20,427 bases of DNA, from assembly GCA_016926475.1 (NCBI GenBank), contig JAFGON010000105.1, forward strand, positions 1 to 20,427, written 5' to 3'. The position numbers were made by a program, and so were the translations under genes. The notes below the pieces were generated by a model. It did not search any database. It was not told where the DNA came from and saw nothing but the letters and a program-made list of their open reading frames with translations. Below, piece by piece: positions 7,782-15,013 of the stretch (the stretch's first letter is position 1; each line of letters starts with the position of its first letter). The stretch comes from a candidate division WOR-3 bacterium (lineage in GTDB: Bacteria > SDB-A).

Positions 7782-8999
7782 TTACGTCTTCAGCTCTTTT
7801 TTCTTCGCGGCGGGGAAGAGGACGTTGTTGAGAATCAGCCTGTAGCCGGGCGAATTCGGAAAAAACCTCAGGTCGGTCGGGGGATCTCCGACGTAATGGG
7901 CGAAATCCTCGGGGTCGTGCCCGCCCAAATAAGCGAAACTTCCCTGACCAAGGTTGCCGCTGATGTATTTGATTTCATCCGCTCCGGGTACGTCCCCGAG
8001 AACCGTAATCTCCTGCCTGACACATTGACGCCTGAAACCGGTGCACTGGCCCAAAAACTCCCTTACAACCCCTACATGGTTCTGGACGAGCATAGCTGGG
8101 ACAGGATCTTCTTTAGCATTGAACTCGTAGAGCGCGAAAAACACGCCCTCACCCCTCAGGTGGGCTTCCTGTGACACGTCTATAGTAGAATGCTCGTAGA
8201 TGCCTGGGTCTTGAATGATATCGTAGTTTGTAAACGCCGGTGACCTAGTCGTATCGGGTCCGTAAGGGCCTGACGGATCTCCGTCGAAAGGGGATTCGAC
8301 CACATCCCTTCCATAGCTGGCAATGGCAATTTCCCACGTGTCAGTCGCCGAGCACATCGCGAAAAGGTACCCGCCGTTTTCGACGTATTCGTAGAGCTTT
8401 CTCGCGACTTCGTGCTTTAATTCCCATACTTTTGAAAAACCGAGATTTCCGGCGGTCTCTTCGTTGAACTCGACCTGATCTTTGTACCATTGTGTGTTTC
8501 TGTAAGAAGCCCAGAATTTGCCGTACTGGCCTGTAAAATCCTCGTGGTGAAGATGAACCCACTCGTATTCAGAGAGTTTTCCTTCTATTACTTCCCTATC
8601 CCATATCCTGTCGTATGTTATTCCGGCGTAGTCCAGCGCGAGGACTACGGCGTCGTCCCAGGGTTGTGCGGTTGGAGTTTGATAGACAGCGACTTTCGGA
8701 GCCTTTTGAAGCAAAATCACATCCGCGTTTGAACGCTCAATTTCGGATTTGATCAGTGCTTCTACCTCCGGGGAAATGACCGCATAGACAACCCCGGAAA
8801 TTTTCAGGTCTTCCTCTATTTGCGGATTGTCCTCCATTATGAAACTGCCGCTCCGGTAATTCACAAGCCACTCCACCGAAAGACCGACTTCAAGAGACCT
8901 GTAGGCGACACCGTAGGCTTTTAGGTGGTTTGTCTGTGACAAATCCATCGGAACAAATATTCTTGAAGACAGGCAAGCGCAAAAAACGAAAATATTCAT
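7782..8999 (-). CDS. Predicted secreted protein of a family often labelled asparagine synthetase B
   Basis: Function unknown. The 405-residue protein has a short hydrophobic N-terminus (about residues 1-15) that may be a signal peptide, then FVPMDLSQTNHLKAYG, which I recognise as the opening of a family from Bacteroidetes-like genomes that databases tend to call asparagine synthetase B. None of the expected features of that enzyme is visible: no N-terminal Cys nucleophile domain and no PP-loop (SGGxDS). The middle has a class I amidotransferase-like nucleophile elbow, NGGYLFAMCSATD (C216). Other striking motifs are HLHHEDF (149-155), GGHDPEDF (359-366) and a proline/asparagine-rich end (PNSPGYRLILNNVLFP, 381-396). 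The ATG overlaps the stop of the upstream nucleotidyltransferase gene (ATGA), so it is translated from the same mRNA. A 166-bp gap with no clear terminator follows. Family membership is from memory. Confidence 0.75.
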   Translation of the reverse strand: MNIFVFCACLSSRIFVPMDLSQTNHLKAYGVAYRSLEVGLSVEWLVNYRSGSFIMEDNPQIEEDLKISGVVYAVISPEVEALIKSEIERSNADVILLQKAPKVAVYQTPTAQPWDDAVVLALDYAGITYDRIWDREVIEGKLSEYEWVHLHHEDFTGQYGKFWASYRNTQWYKDQVEFNEETAGNLGFSKVWELKHEVARKLYEYVENGGYLFAMCSATDTWEIAIASYGRDVVESPFDGDPSGPYGPDTTRSPAFTNYDIIQDPGIYEHSTIDVSQEAHLRGEGVFFALYEFNAKEDPVPAMLVQNHVGVVREFLGQCTGFRRQCVRQEITVLGDVPGADEIKYISGNLGQGSFAYLGGHDPEDFAHYVGDPPTDLRFFPNSPGYRLILNNVLFPAAKKKELKT

Positions 9000-10396
9000 G
9001 CGTTTCCTTTGTCCGCTAATATTTTTTTAGCGTAATGAATCCCGCCCTCAACGGACTCAAACACCCCGTCGAGCTGAGCCTCATAGACTTTCGAAAGCAG
9101 TTTTCCCATATCAGGTCCGCTTTCAACTCCGATACCGAGAAGATGTCTCCCCATTACAAGCGGTTTCAGCTGGTCTTCTTCGATTTTCATCTCTTCCAAA
9201 GTTTTTTCGAGCCAGCTTATCTCTTCAGAAAATCCGAGGGCTTGCCCTCTTCCGAATTTGTCGGCGAGGAAAAGAAGTTTTAAAACCGGCAGTTCAGTCT
9301 GGCTCATCAACCTCCTCATGGCGCCTTTTGTCACTTCCCCGCGCGATCTCCACAAGTCGTAGATTCTGTGGTGAGAGACGACCAGCGAAGAAACCCTTTC
9401 TGAAACGATTTTCGAGGCTCTCCACCTGTTAAGCACTGCTTTTGCCATTTTTGCACCCTGGGGTTGATGTCCAGGGGAAATGATCCTGCCGGTTTTTTTG
9501 CCTTCCTGCGCTTTTTTGGAAGTGACTGTTTTTCCTATGTCATGGAGCAGGACGGATAACATAAGTACGAGTTTTGATTCTTCATCCTCAATCCTCTCCC
9601 TTAAAAGAGACGCGATGTTGAGCGACAGGACAGTGTGAACGAAAACGTTACCCTCCGGATGCCACAGAGGATCCTGGCTGCAATCTACCATTCGGAGTAT
9701 TTCAGGCTCCCTCGCCAGCAAAAAAAGAGAATGGGCGGCGAGCAGACCTCTGCCGGCGTAATCCGCCTCCAAAAACATTTTTTTTATCTCCCCGAAAATT
9801 CTCTCAGGAGGCAGTTCGCTTATATCCGTCTTCCTGCAGAGATCCATGGTCGTACTGTCTATCGGAAAACCGAGTGTGGCTGTAAATCTCATCGCTCTGT
9901 AAGGTCTAAGAGGATCTTCAGCAAAATGTTTCCAATCGCAAGCCCTGAGAATCCCTGTTTTGATATCTTTAACCCCTCCAAGGGGGTCTATTATCTCGCC
10001 GTTTAAAGGGTCTTTCAAAATGCTGTTTACGGTGAAATCTCTTCTCCGGCAAGCTTCGGCATAATCCATGCCGGGAAATATCTCGACATCAAACTCTCTA
10101 TGGCTTTTACCGACGCTTCTGTCTTTCCTCGGAAGTGAGACCTCAAGGTCGGCTAATCTGTAAACCGCGAAAGATTTGCCGGTCAAATCAACTTTCCCAT
10201 ATTTCCTCAGTATCCCTTCAAGGGTTTCCGGCATAAGTCCGTAGACCTCGGCGTCTATTTCGACGTTTTTTCTCTCCCTTCCCAATATTTCATCTCTGAC
10301 TGTGCCGCCAACTTCGAAAATCCTGCCACCGGATTTTTTTATCTCTTGCGCAATTTTGGGTAATATTTCTTTTGTCAGGCGAAAATCAGCCGTCAA
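8996..10396 (-). CDS. CCA-adding enzyme / poly(A) polymerase family nucleotidyltransferase with HD domain
   Basis: Template-independent nucleotidyltransferase of the class II tRNA CCA-adding/poly(A) polymerase family, expected to add CCA (or A) to RNA 3' ends in the cytoplasm. Numbered from TTG 10396 (466 aa): GGTVRD (30-35); EID (46-48) where the family normally has DxD; LEVSLPR, supplying the third carboxylate; RRRDFTVNSI near 117-126; and EDPLRPYRAMRF (160-171). A C-terminal HD phosphohydrolase domain has LLHDIGK (H285, D286) and later SPGHQ. Start choice: the frame runs up to ATG 10489, but that would overlap the MazG-like gene by 104 nt. TTG 10396 has AAGGAG 9 nt upstream and an 11-nt overlap, so it is preferred. 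The stop overlaps the next gene's ATG. Specificity for CCA versus poly(A) cannot be told from sequence. The Asp-to-Glu change at the first metal ligand is odd. Confidence 0.88.
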   Translation of the reverse strand: MTADFRLTKEILPKIAQEIKKSGGRIFEVGGTVRDEILGRERKNVEIDAEVYGLMPETLEGILRKYGKVDLTGKSFAVYRLADLEVSLPRKDRSVGKSHREFDVEIFPGMDYAEACRRRDFTVNSILKDPLNGEIIDPLGGVKDIKTGILRACDWKHFAEDPLRPYRAMRFTATLGFPIDSTTMDLCRKTDISELPPERIFGEIKKMFLEADYAGRGLLAAHSLFLLAREPEILRMVDCSQDPLWHPEGNVFVHTVLSLNIASLLRERIEDEESKLVLMLSVLLHDIGKTVTSKKAQEGKKTGRIISPGHQPQGAKMAKAVLNRWRASKIVSERVSSLVVSHHRIYDLWRSRGEVTKGAMRRLMSQTELPVLKLLFLADKFGRGQALGFSEEISWLEKTLEEMKIEEDQLKPLVMGRHLLGIGVESGPDMGKLLSKVYEAQLDGVFESVEGGIHYAKKILADKGNA

Positions 10397-10691
10397 AAAA
10401 ACCCTCTCCTTCGGGGCAACCGCAGGGATTTTCACCGCACGAAGGGCATCTGCCCCAATATTTCCGAACGGCGTTTTCAACATCCACACCCGATAAATTT
10501 GCGCATGTCATCATCCACGCCAGCACGTCAGCGAATTCACCCTCACAATCTCCAATATCTTTTTTTCTAAGGGCTTGAGCAAGCTCTCCGACCTCTTCGA
10601 CAAAGTGGTTGAAGCTTTTGGAGACACCGCGTTTTTTGTCCCTTTCACCGAATATTCTGTTTATGTTTTCCTGGAATTCTCTAATGCTCAT
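10386..10691 (-). CDS. MazG-like nucleotide pyrophosphohydrolase with C-terminal cysteine motif
   Basis: Predicted small all-alpha NTP pyrophosphohydrolase, hydrolysing (d)NTP to NMP and pyrophosphate, likely as an oligomer. Seen in 101 residues: VEEVGELAQAL at about 31-41 (the EExxE metal motif) and EFADVLAWMM at about 51-60 (the ExxD motif), as in single-domain MazG proteins. After the helical core, the last ~20 residues hold CPSCGENPCGC, four cysteines that look like a small zinc-binding tail. The ATG has a GGA-containing ribosome site (AAAAGGAT) upstream. It is the first gene of a minus-strand run with the nucleotidyltransferase (11-nt overlap). The true substrate is unknown. A house-cleaning role is inferred from the family. 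Confidence 0.82.
   Translation of the reverse strand: MSIREFQENINRIFGERDKKRGVSKSFNHFVEEVGELAQALRKKDIGDCEGEFADVLAWMMTCANLSGVDVENAVRKYWGRCPSCGENPCGCPEGEGFFDG
10406..10411 (-). promoter_or_regulatory. Ribosome binding site inside the MazG-like gene
   Basis: AAGGAG on the minus strand, within the last codons of the MazG-like gene and 9 nt before TTG (10394-10396). It supports the short form of the nucleotidyltransferase with translational coupling to the upstream gene. Confidence 0.5.
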
Positions 10692-10733
10692 TTTTTATCC
10701 TTTTTTATTTTCACTTGATTGCTTGAAGAATAT

Positions 10734-10739
10734 ATTATA
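10734..10739 (-). promoter_or_regulatory. Candidate -10 box for the MazG-like gene cluster
   Basis: Perfect TATAAT on the minus strand, 42 nt before the ATG at 10691. At 17-nt spacing the -35 position reads TCTTTT, which is poor, so the call rests mainly on the -10 and on its place in the 98-bp divergent region before 10790. Confidence 0.3.
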
Positions 10740-10789
10740 TCTCTTTGGTTGAACGAAAAAGATTTTTTTATTCGTTTAAAGTTCATTCA

Positions 10790-11659
10790 ATGAAAAGAGC
10801 TATAAAAGAAATATCCGTCCAGGTGTTCGCCACGAGGGAAGCTCTCGTTTTCTGGACTTCCACATACATAATACTCGTCCTGATGTACAGGTCGGCTCCC
10901 TACTGGAGTTCTCTTTCGCTTAACTACACGTATTCAACGTTCCTTTTTCTTCTTTTACCTTTAGTTGTCGCTTCTTTCCCTCAGAAAAAAAACTCGGTGA
11001 ATATTGTTTTCTGGGCAATCGCCTTTACCTTTGTGATCTTGCCCTTGCTCGCGGGGGAATTTCTGCCTGAGATCAGAAACAGGTATTTTCCGCCCTACAA
11101 CCCGGAAACAGGCCCGCTTAATTCAATCGAAAAGGGTATAATCCTCGTCGTGCCGAGCTTTCTTCTTGTTTTGCTCTACTGCAGGTTTTCAGGCTTCGAC
11201 CCTAAATCACTCGGTTTGGGAATTGGCAAATGGAAGTTTTGGATCCCTTTGACCGTGGTCCTGGTTCTGGTCATGACTCCGATACTTTTTATCTTCTCCA
11301 AAAAGCCCGATTTCATACAGACCTACCCTCTTTTCAAAAGCATGATAAAGAGCGATGCCGATTTCTGGTCTGTCGATTTGACATGGTTTTATTACTTGTA
11401 TATTTGGGAGTTTTTCTTCAGAGGTTTTATCCTCTTTTCTCTCGCAAAAAAAATGGGGCCCGCGAGAGCCATATTCGTGCAGGCGATCATCTTCTCTTTC
11501 GCTCATTTGGGTAAACCTGAAATAGAGGTGTATTCTTCCATGGTTGGAGGGGTTTTGGTCGGAATTTTGTCCTACATCTCAAATTCGGTTCTGCCCGGCG
11601 CTATAATACACTGGCTTATAGCCCTCATAATGGATTTTTTCGTGTTTTTTTCAGCTTGA
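10790..11659 (+). CDS. CPBP-family intramembrane protease-like protein
   Basis: Predicted inner-membrane protein of the CPBP (CAAX protease/bacteriocin-processing) family. Seen in 289 residues: several hydrophobic helices and, in the C-terminal half, the family motifs WEFFFRGF (the EExxxR box with Trp in place of the first Glu), FSFAHLGKPE (the FxxxH box) and GAIIHW (third motif). WEFFFRG seems to be a recurrent variant of the family (from memory). Because the first Glu is the proposed general base, proteolysis is uncertain. Start: the frame also has an upstream TTG at 10745, but that falls next to the divergent -10 box and has no ribosome site. ATG 10790 gives a natural N-terminus (MKRAIKEISVQVF), though its own ribosome site is also weak. 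It stands alone between the divergent MazG cluster and the promoter of the next run. Substrate unknown. Confidence 0.83.
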   Translation: MKRAIKEISVQVFATREALVFWTSTYIILVLMYRSAPYWSSLSLNYTYSTFLFLLLPLVVASFPQKKNSVNIVFWAIAFTFVILPLLAGEFLPEIRNRYFPPYNPETGPLNSIEKGIILVVPSFLLVLLYCRFSGFDPKSLGLGIGKWKFWIPLTVVLVLVMTPILFIFSKKPDFIQTYPLFKSMIKSDADFWSVDLTWFYYLYIWEFFFRGFILFSLAKKMGPARAIFVQAIIFSFAHLGKPEIEVYSSMVGGVLVGILSYISNSVLPGAIIHWLIALIMDFFVFFSA

Positions 11660-11668
11660 AAGCCTCGT

Positions 11669-11697
11669 TTGATTAAGTTCGAAAATAGTGATATAAA
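11669..11697 (+). promoter_or_regulatory. Promoter of the Roadblock/peptidase-barrel/ABC transporter run
   Basis: TTGATT (11669-11674), a 17-nt spacer and TATAAA (11692-11697) with TGA before it (extended -10). It predicts a leader of about 15-20 nt before AAGGAG (11707-11712) and the ATG at 11720. The downstream genes overlap or nearly touch, so this promoter may drive everything to 18053. Confidence 0.65.
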
Positions 11698-11719
11698 CTG
11701 AACAAAAAGGAGATAAAAA

Positions 11720-12121
11720 ATGATCGAATACGCAATATCTTCACACGCGGAAGAGACAATAGCCATGCTTCGAAAATTCGTCAGCGATCACAATTTTGTA
11801 GAGGGAATGACAATAGCAGACAAAGACGGGCTTTCCATTGTCAGTTATTTTCATTCAGAGACGCAGGAAGAAATTTTAGCGGCGATATCTCCCGTCATAA
11901 TCAAAGATCTCTCGTCTCTCCCCCTGGGTGAAATCAGATATTTTATAGCTATGGGAAAAGACGCTTTCGCAGTGGTCAAACCCCTTGATTCACAGACTTT
12001 TCTATCTATGTTCTCTCAACTCGACGTCTGGAACGGACTTATGGGGCAAAAAGACATAATCACTGATTTTGAAATTTTGACCGCGCAGTTGATGAGGCTG
12101 GGTAACAAAAATGACTCATAA
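11720..12121 (+). CDS. Roadblock/LC7-like domain protein
   Basis: Predicted 133-residue cytosolic protein with the Roadblock/LC7 fold. In bacteria such proteins (MglB-like) usually regulate Ras-like GTPases. Seen: an N-terminal helix, then GMTIADKDGLSIVSY (the beta-hairpin that opens the fold, with the typical DKDGL turn), a long helix (EEILAAISPVIIKDLSSL), and paired strands (EIRYFIAMGKDAFAVVKPL) before a C-terminal helix. No GTPase partner is present in the window. The start is ATG with AAGGAG 7 nt upstream. It is first after the promoter at 11669-11697 and overlaps the next gene by 11 nt, so the two are translationally coupled. The domain call rests on pattern only. A regulatory or scaffolding role is inference. 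Confidence 0.65.
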   Translation: MIEYAISSHAEETIAMLRKFVSDHNFVEGMTIADKDGLSIVSYFHSETQEEILAAISPVIIKDLSSLPLGEIRYFIAMGKDAFAVVKPLDSQTFLSMFSQLDVWNGLMGQKDIITDFEILTAQLMRLGNKNDS

Positions 12122-14963
12122 ATTACTATCTCTAAAGCTTTACATATCGCTCGTACTTGCATTTTCCCTGTCCTCGCCGATTTTAGGACAATACTTCGGG
12201 CAAAACAAACTTCAGTACAGAAGCTTTGAATGGAAAATCACAGAAACCGATCATTTCAGAATATACTACTATCAGGGAATGGACGAAATCACAAATTTCG
12301 CGTGCCAGGTCGCCGAGGACGCCTACGCCACTCTTGCAGTCAACTTCAACCATGAATTCAAAGATAAAATACCCGTCCTCGTCTATCGAAGCCCCAACGA
12401 TTTCGCCCAGACAAATGTGATTCTCGAGTTGATTTCCGAATCGGTGGGCGGTTTTACGGAATTTTTAAAAAACCGTGTTGTTGTACCCTTTGACGGCTCT
12501 TACTCAAATTTCAGGCACGTCATCACACATGAAATAACCCATGCTTTTCAAAACGACGTGCTCTACGGAAATTCAAATATTTTCACCAAAATATATTCAA
12601 TGGATATACCCCTCTGGTGGTTCGAGGGTTCAGCTGAGTTTGAATCCATGGGTTGGGATTCAGAGTCATACATGTACGTCAGGGATCTCGTCTTTTCAAA
12701 CAAATTGGTGAGCCTTCCCGAGCTCGACTATTACGGCGGATACATTATCTACAAAGAAGGCCAGTCCGTTATGTATTTCATTTCCCAAAAATACGGAAGG
12801 CAGAAAATAGCAGAAATATTCCACAACATAAAAGTCACCGGTTCTCTGAGAAGAGCCATTGAGAGAACCTTGAACGTCGATTATGAGACATTCAGCGAAG
12901 AATGGTCGAAATTTCTGTATTCTCTTTACTGGCCTCAATACAATTTTTACGAAGAAATTGACGACTATTCCGTTAAACTGACTGATACGGAAAAACAGTT
13001 CAACTACATAAACCTCTCCCCCGTCATATCTCCCGACGGACTCGAGGTCGTGTACATCAGCGACGCGGGTATCTATATTGACGTTTTGAAAATGTCTGCA
13101 CTAACAGGTAAAATCAAAAAAAAACTCGTCGGTGGTCAGAGAACTCCTCAGTTTGAAGGCCTTCATATACTTACAAGCCATGCTTCATGGTCGCCCGACG
13201 GGGATAAAATAGTGCTGTCTTCGTTGAGCGAGGGCAGAGATCTTTTTTGGATAATCGACGCCGAAACCGGCAGAAAACTCGACAATCTCGACTTCGACCT
13301 CGACATCGCCAGATCTCCTTTTTGGTCAAATCAAAATTTGATATACTTCGTCGGCACGGTTGACGGCAAAACCGACATATACGTTACTGACCCACAGGGT
13401 ATGTCCCTGAGAAGGATTACCGACGATTTTTTTGACGACACAGACCCCTATGTTTCCTCGGACGGAAAATTCCTCTACTGGTGCAGCGACAGAAACCAAT
13501 CCCAGAACTGGGCATACGGAGATTACGCTGTGTTCGAGATGGACCTTGAAAATGGCACGACAAGAGAACTCACCCCGAGAAACCCTTCCGTCTCAAATCC
13601 TTTCCTTTCAAACCAGCCAAACGATTCCTCGCCCAAACTGGTTTTTTTAGCCACCTACAGTCCTGGAAGCAATTTGTATTCCTGCGACCTTGTCACCGGC
13701 GAAATCTGTCAGTTGACCAACTTACCCGGAGAGATTCAGAGTTTTTCCATGGATTCATCCTCAAACAGAATGGTCCTCAGCGTCTACACATCGGGGAAAT
13801 GGGAAATTTTCACAATCGAAAATCCTCTGAATACCCTCGACACTGTCCAATTCGCCTTTGATACGACTTCTTATGTTGACGTATATTCCGAAGTTTTTCA
13901 AGCAGAGGATACTCTCTCATGGGAAAAACCAGGGCTTGACATAACCGCCGACTGGGGACAGGCGTCTATGGCTTATTCAAGTCTTTACGGCTTCGCCGGT
14001 CTTTTGACGATTTATCTCAGCGATTTCATGGGCGACCACAGGTTCCTGATACAGACAGATCTAGCTCAGGACATCTTAAAATCGAATTTCAACCTTATTT
14101 ACTACTACCTGCCGAAAAGGTGGGATCTGGGTTTCGGTATATACCAGCAAAGTTTCGCATACTGGTCCGCGGAAGACACCATTTACGTTGACAAATATTT
14201 CGGCGGTGAAATGCTTTTTATGTATCCTTTCAATAGATTTCAGAGGTTCGACCTTATGCTCGACGCTTATCAGGTGGAGAGAAAACACTACTTCTACGAC
14301 TCTTTTCAGGATGAAGTTTCCTTCACCGGCGACACATCAGAGTTTTTTATTGCCCCGTCTCTTTACTACGTGATGGACAATACAATCTGGGGATACACTT
14401 CTCCCTTCATCGGTTCGAGAATTCGCTTCGGAGGAGGCGTCGCTCAAAGAATATCGGCGAATTCGAGATACTACTGGGGCAGTTTCGATTTCAGAAAATA
14501 CTGGCGCTTGACCCCGAGAAGCAATTTGGCCTTCAGACTCTATCTATCAGGTATAAGAGGAACGGATCCCCCGAACCTCTACCTTGGTGGATACAACAAC
14601 CTCAGAGGATACGGAATAAATGAACTCACGGGTTTCAACACCGGATTTTTATCCCTCGAAGCCCGTTTCCCTTTTATCGACTATCTTGACGTCATGTTTC
14701 CCCTGCCTATCCTTCTTGGAGACATCAGGGGATGCCTTTTTGTTGACGCGGGAGGAGTTGTAGACGATATAGAAAGTTTCAGGGTCTTTTCAGACGATCC
14801 GGAAAAAGGGTTCGGCCTTGAAGATCTGAAACTCGACGTGGGTTGGGGTATTAGAATGTTTTTCATGTCAGCGGTTCTAAAACTCGACTTCGCCGTGCCG
14901 ACAGACTTAAGAAATTTAAACAACAGAACAAGAATTCATTTTTCCATAGGGGAAGATTTCTGA
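12111..14963 (+). CDS. Outer-membrane fusion: HExxH metallopeptidase domain, TolB-like propeller, Omp85-type barrel
   Basis: Predicted exported outer-membrane protein of 950 residues. Seen in order: signal peptide (about 1-26, ending PILG before QYFG). A peptidase-MA-like domain (about 40-275) has HEITH (140-144) and WWFEGSAEF (169-177); the EG glutamate (E172) is the likely third zinc ligand. Next come about six TolB/PD40-type propeller repeats (about 290-590) with blades such as ISPDGLEVVYISD and WSPDGDKIVLSS. A beta-strand-rich barrel (about 620-950) contains GGYNNLRGY (826-834), the Omp85 RGY loop motif, and a final strand ending in Phe. The propeller and peptidase would sit in the periplasm, or outside if the topology is reversed. 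It overlaps the Roadblock gene by 11 nt, and its stop abuts the permease gene. The peptidase substrate, and whether the barrel exports or only anchors, are unknown. Strength differs by part: HExxH and RGY are clear; domain borders are approximate. Confidence 0.85.
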   Translation: MTHKLLSLKLYISLVLAFSLSSPILGQYFGQNKLQYRSFEWKITETDHFRIYYYQGMDEITNFACQVAEDAYATLAVNFNHEFKDKIPVLVYRSPNDFAQTNVILELISESVGGFTEFLKNRVVVPFDGSYSNFRHVITHEITHAFQNDVLYGNSNIFTKIYSMDIPLWWFEGSAEFESMGWDSESYMYVRDLVFSNKLVSLPELDYYGGYIIYKEGQSVMYFISQKYGRQKIAEIFHNIKVTGSLRRAIERTLNVDYETFSEEWSKFLYSLYWPQYNFYEEIDDYSVKLTDTEKQFNYINLSPVISPDGLEVVYISDAGIYIDVLKMSALTGKIKKKLVGGQRTPQFEGLHILTSHASWSPDGDKIVLSSLSEGRDLFWIIDAETGRKLDNLDFDLDIARSPFWSNQNLIYFVGTVDGKTDIYVTDPQGMSLRRITDDFFDDTDPYVSSDGKFLYWCSDRNQSQNWAYGDYAVFEMDLENGTTRELTPRNPSVSNPFLSNQPNDSSPKLVFLATYSPGSNLYSCDLVTGEICQLTNLPGEIQSFSMDSSSNRMVLSVYTSGKWEIFTIENPLNTLDTVQFAFDTTSYVDVYSEVFQAEDTLSWEKPGLDITADWGQASMAYSSLYGFAGLLTIYLSDFMGDHRFLIQTDLAQDILKSNFNLIYYYLPKRWDLGFGIYQQSFAYWSAEDTIYVDKYFGGEMLFMYPFNRFQRFDLMLDAYQVERKHYFYDSFQDEVSFTGDTSEFFIAPSLYYVMDNTIWGYTSPFIGSRIRFGGGVAQRISANSRYYWGSFDFRKYWRLTPRSNLAFRLYLSGIRGTDPPNLYLGGYNNLRGYGINELTGFNTGFLSLEARFPFIDYLDVMFPLPILLGDIRGCLFVDAGGVVDDIESFRVFSDDPEKGFGLEDLKLDVGWGIRMFFMSAVLKLDFAVPTDLRNLNNRTRIHFSIGEDF
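14948..14962 (+). promoter_or_regulatory. Ribosome binding site and possible CTG start for the first permease
   Basis: AGGGG (14948-14952), 7 nt, then CTG (14960-14962), which overlaps the TGA stop (14961-14963) of the peptidase-barrel gene in the same way as an ATGA junction. CTG would restore the complete first membrane segment of the permease. No ATG, GTG or TTG in this frame lies between here and GTG 15014. Confidence 0.4.
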
Positions 14964-15013
14964 GGGTTTTAAAAAAGCATTCTCACTGGCTTTACCTTGT
15001 TCCGGCTCTTTCG

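Noticed and set aside
10397-10489. 31-residue N-terminal extension of the nucleotidyltransferase from ATG 10489
   Set aside because: It would overlap the MazG-like gene by 104 nt. The extension looks like read-through of that gene in another frame, and a better-placed AAGGAG precedes TTG 10396.
10745-10789. TTG-initiated 15-residue extension of the CPBP protein
   Set aside because: No ribosome site precedes TTG 10745, and it falls beside the divergent -10 box. ATG 10790 gives a normal family N-terminus.
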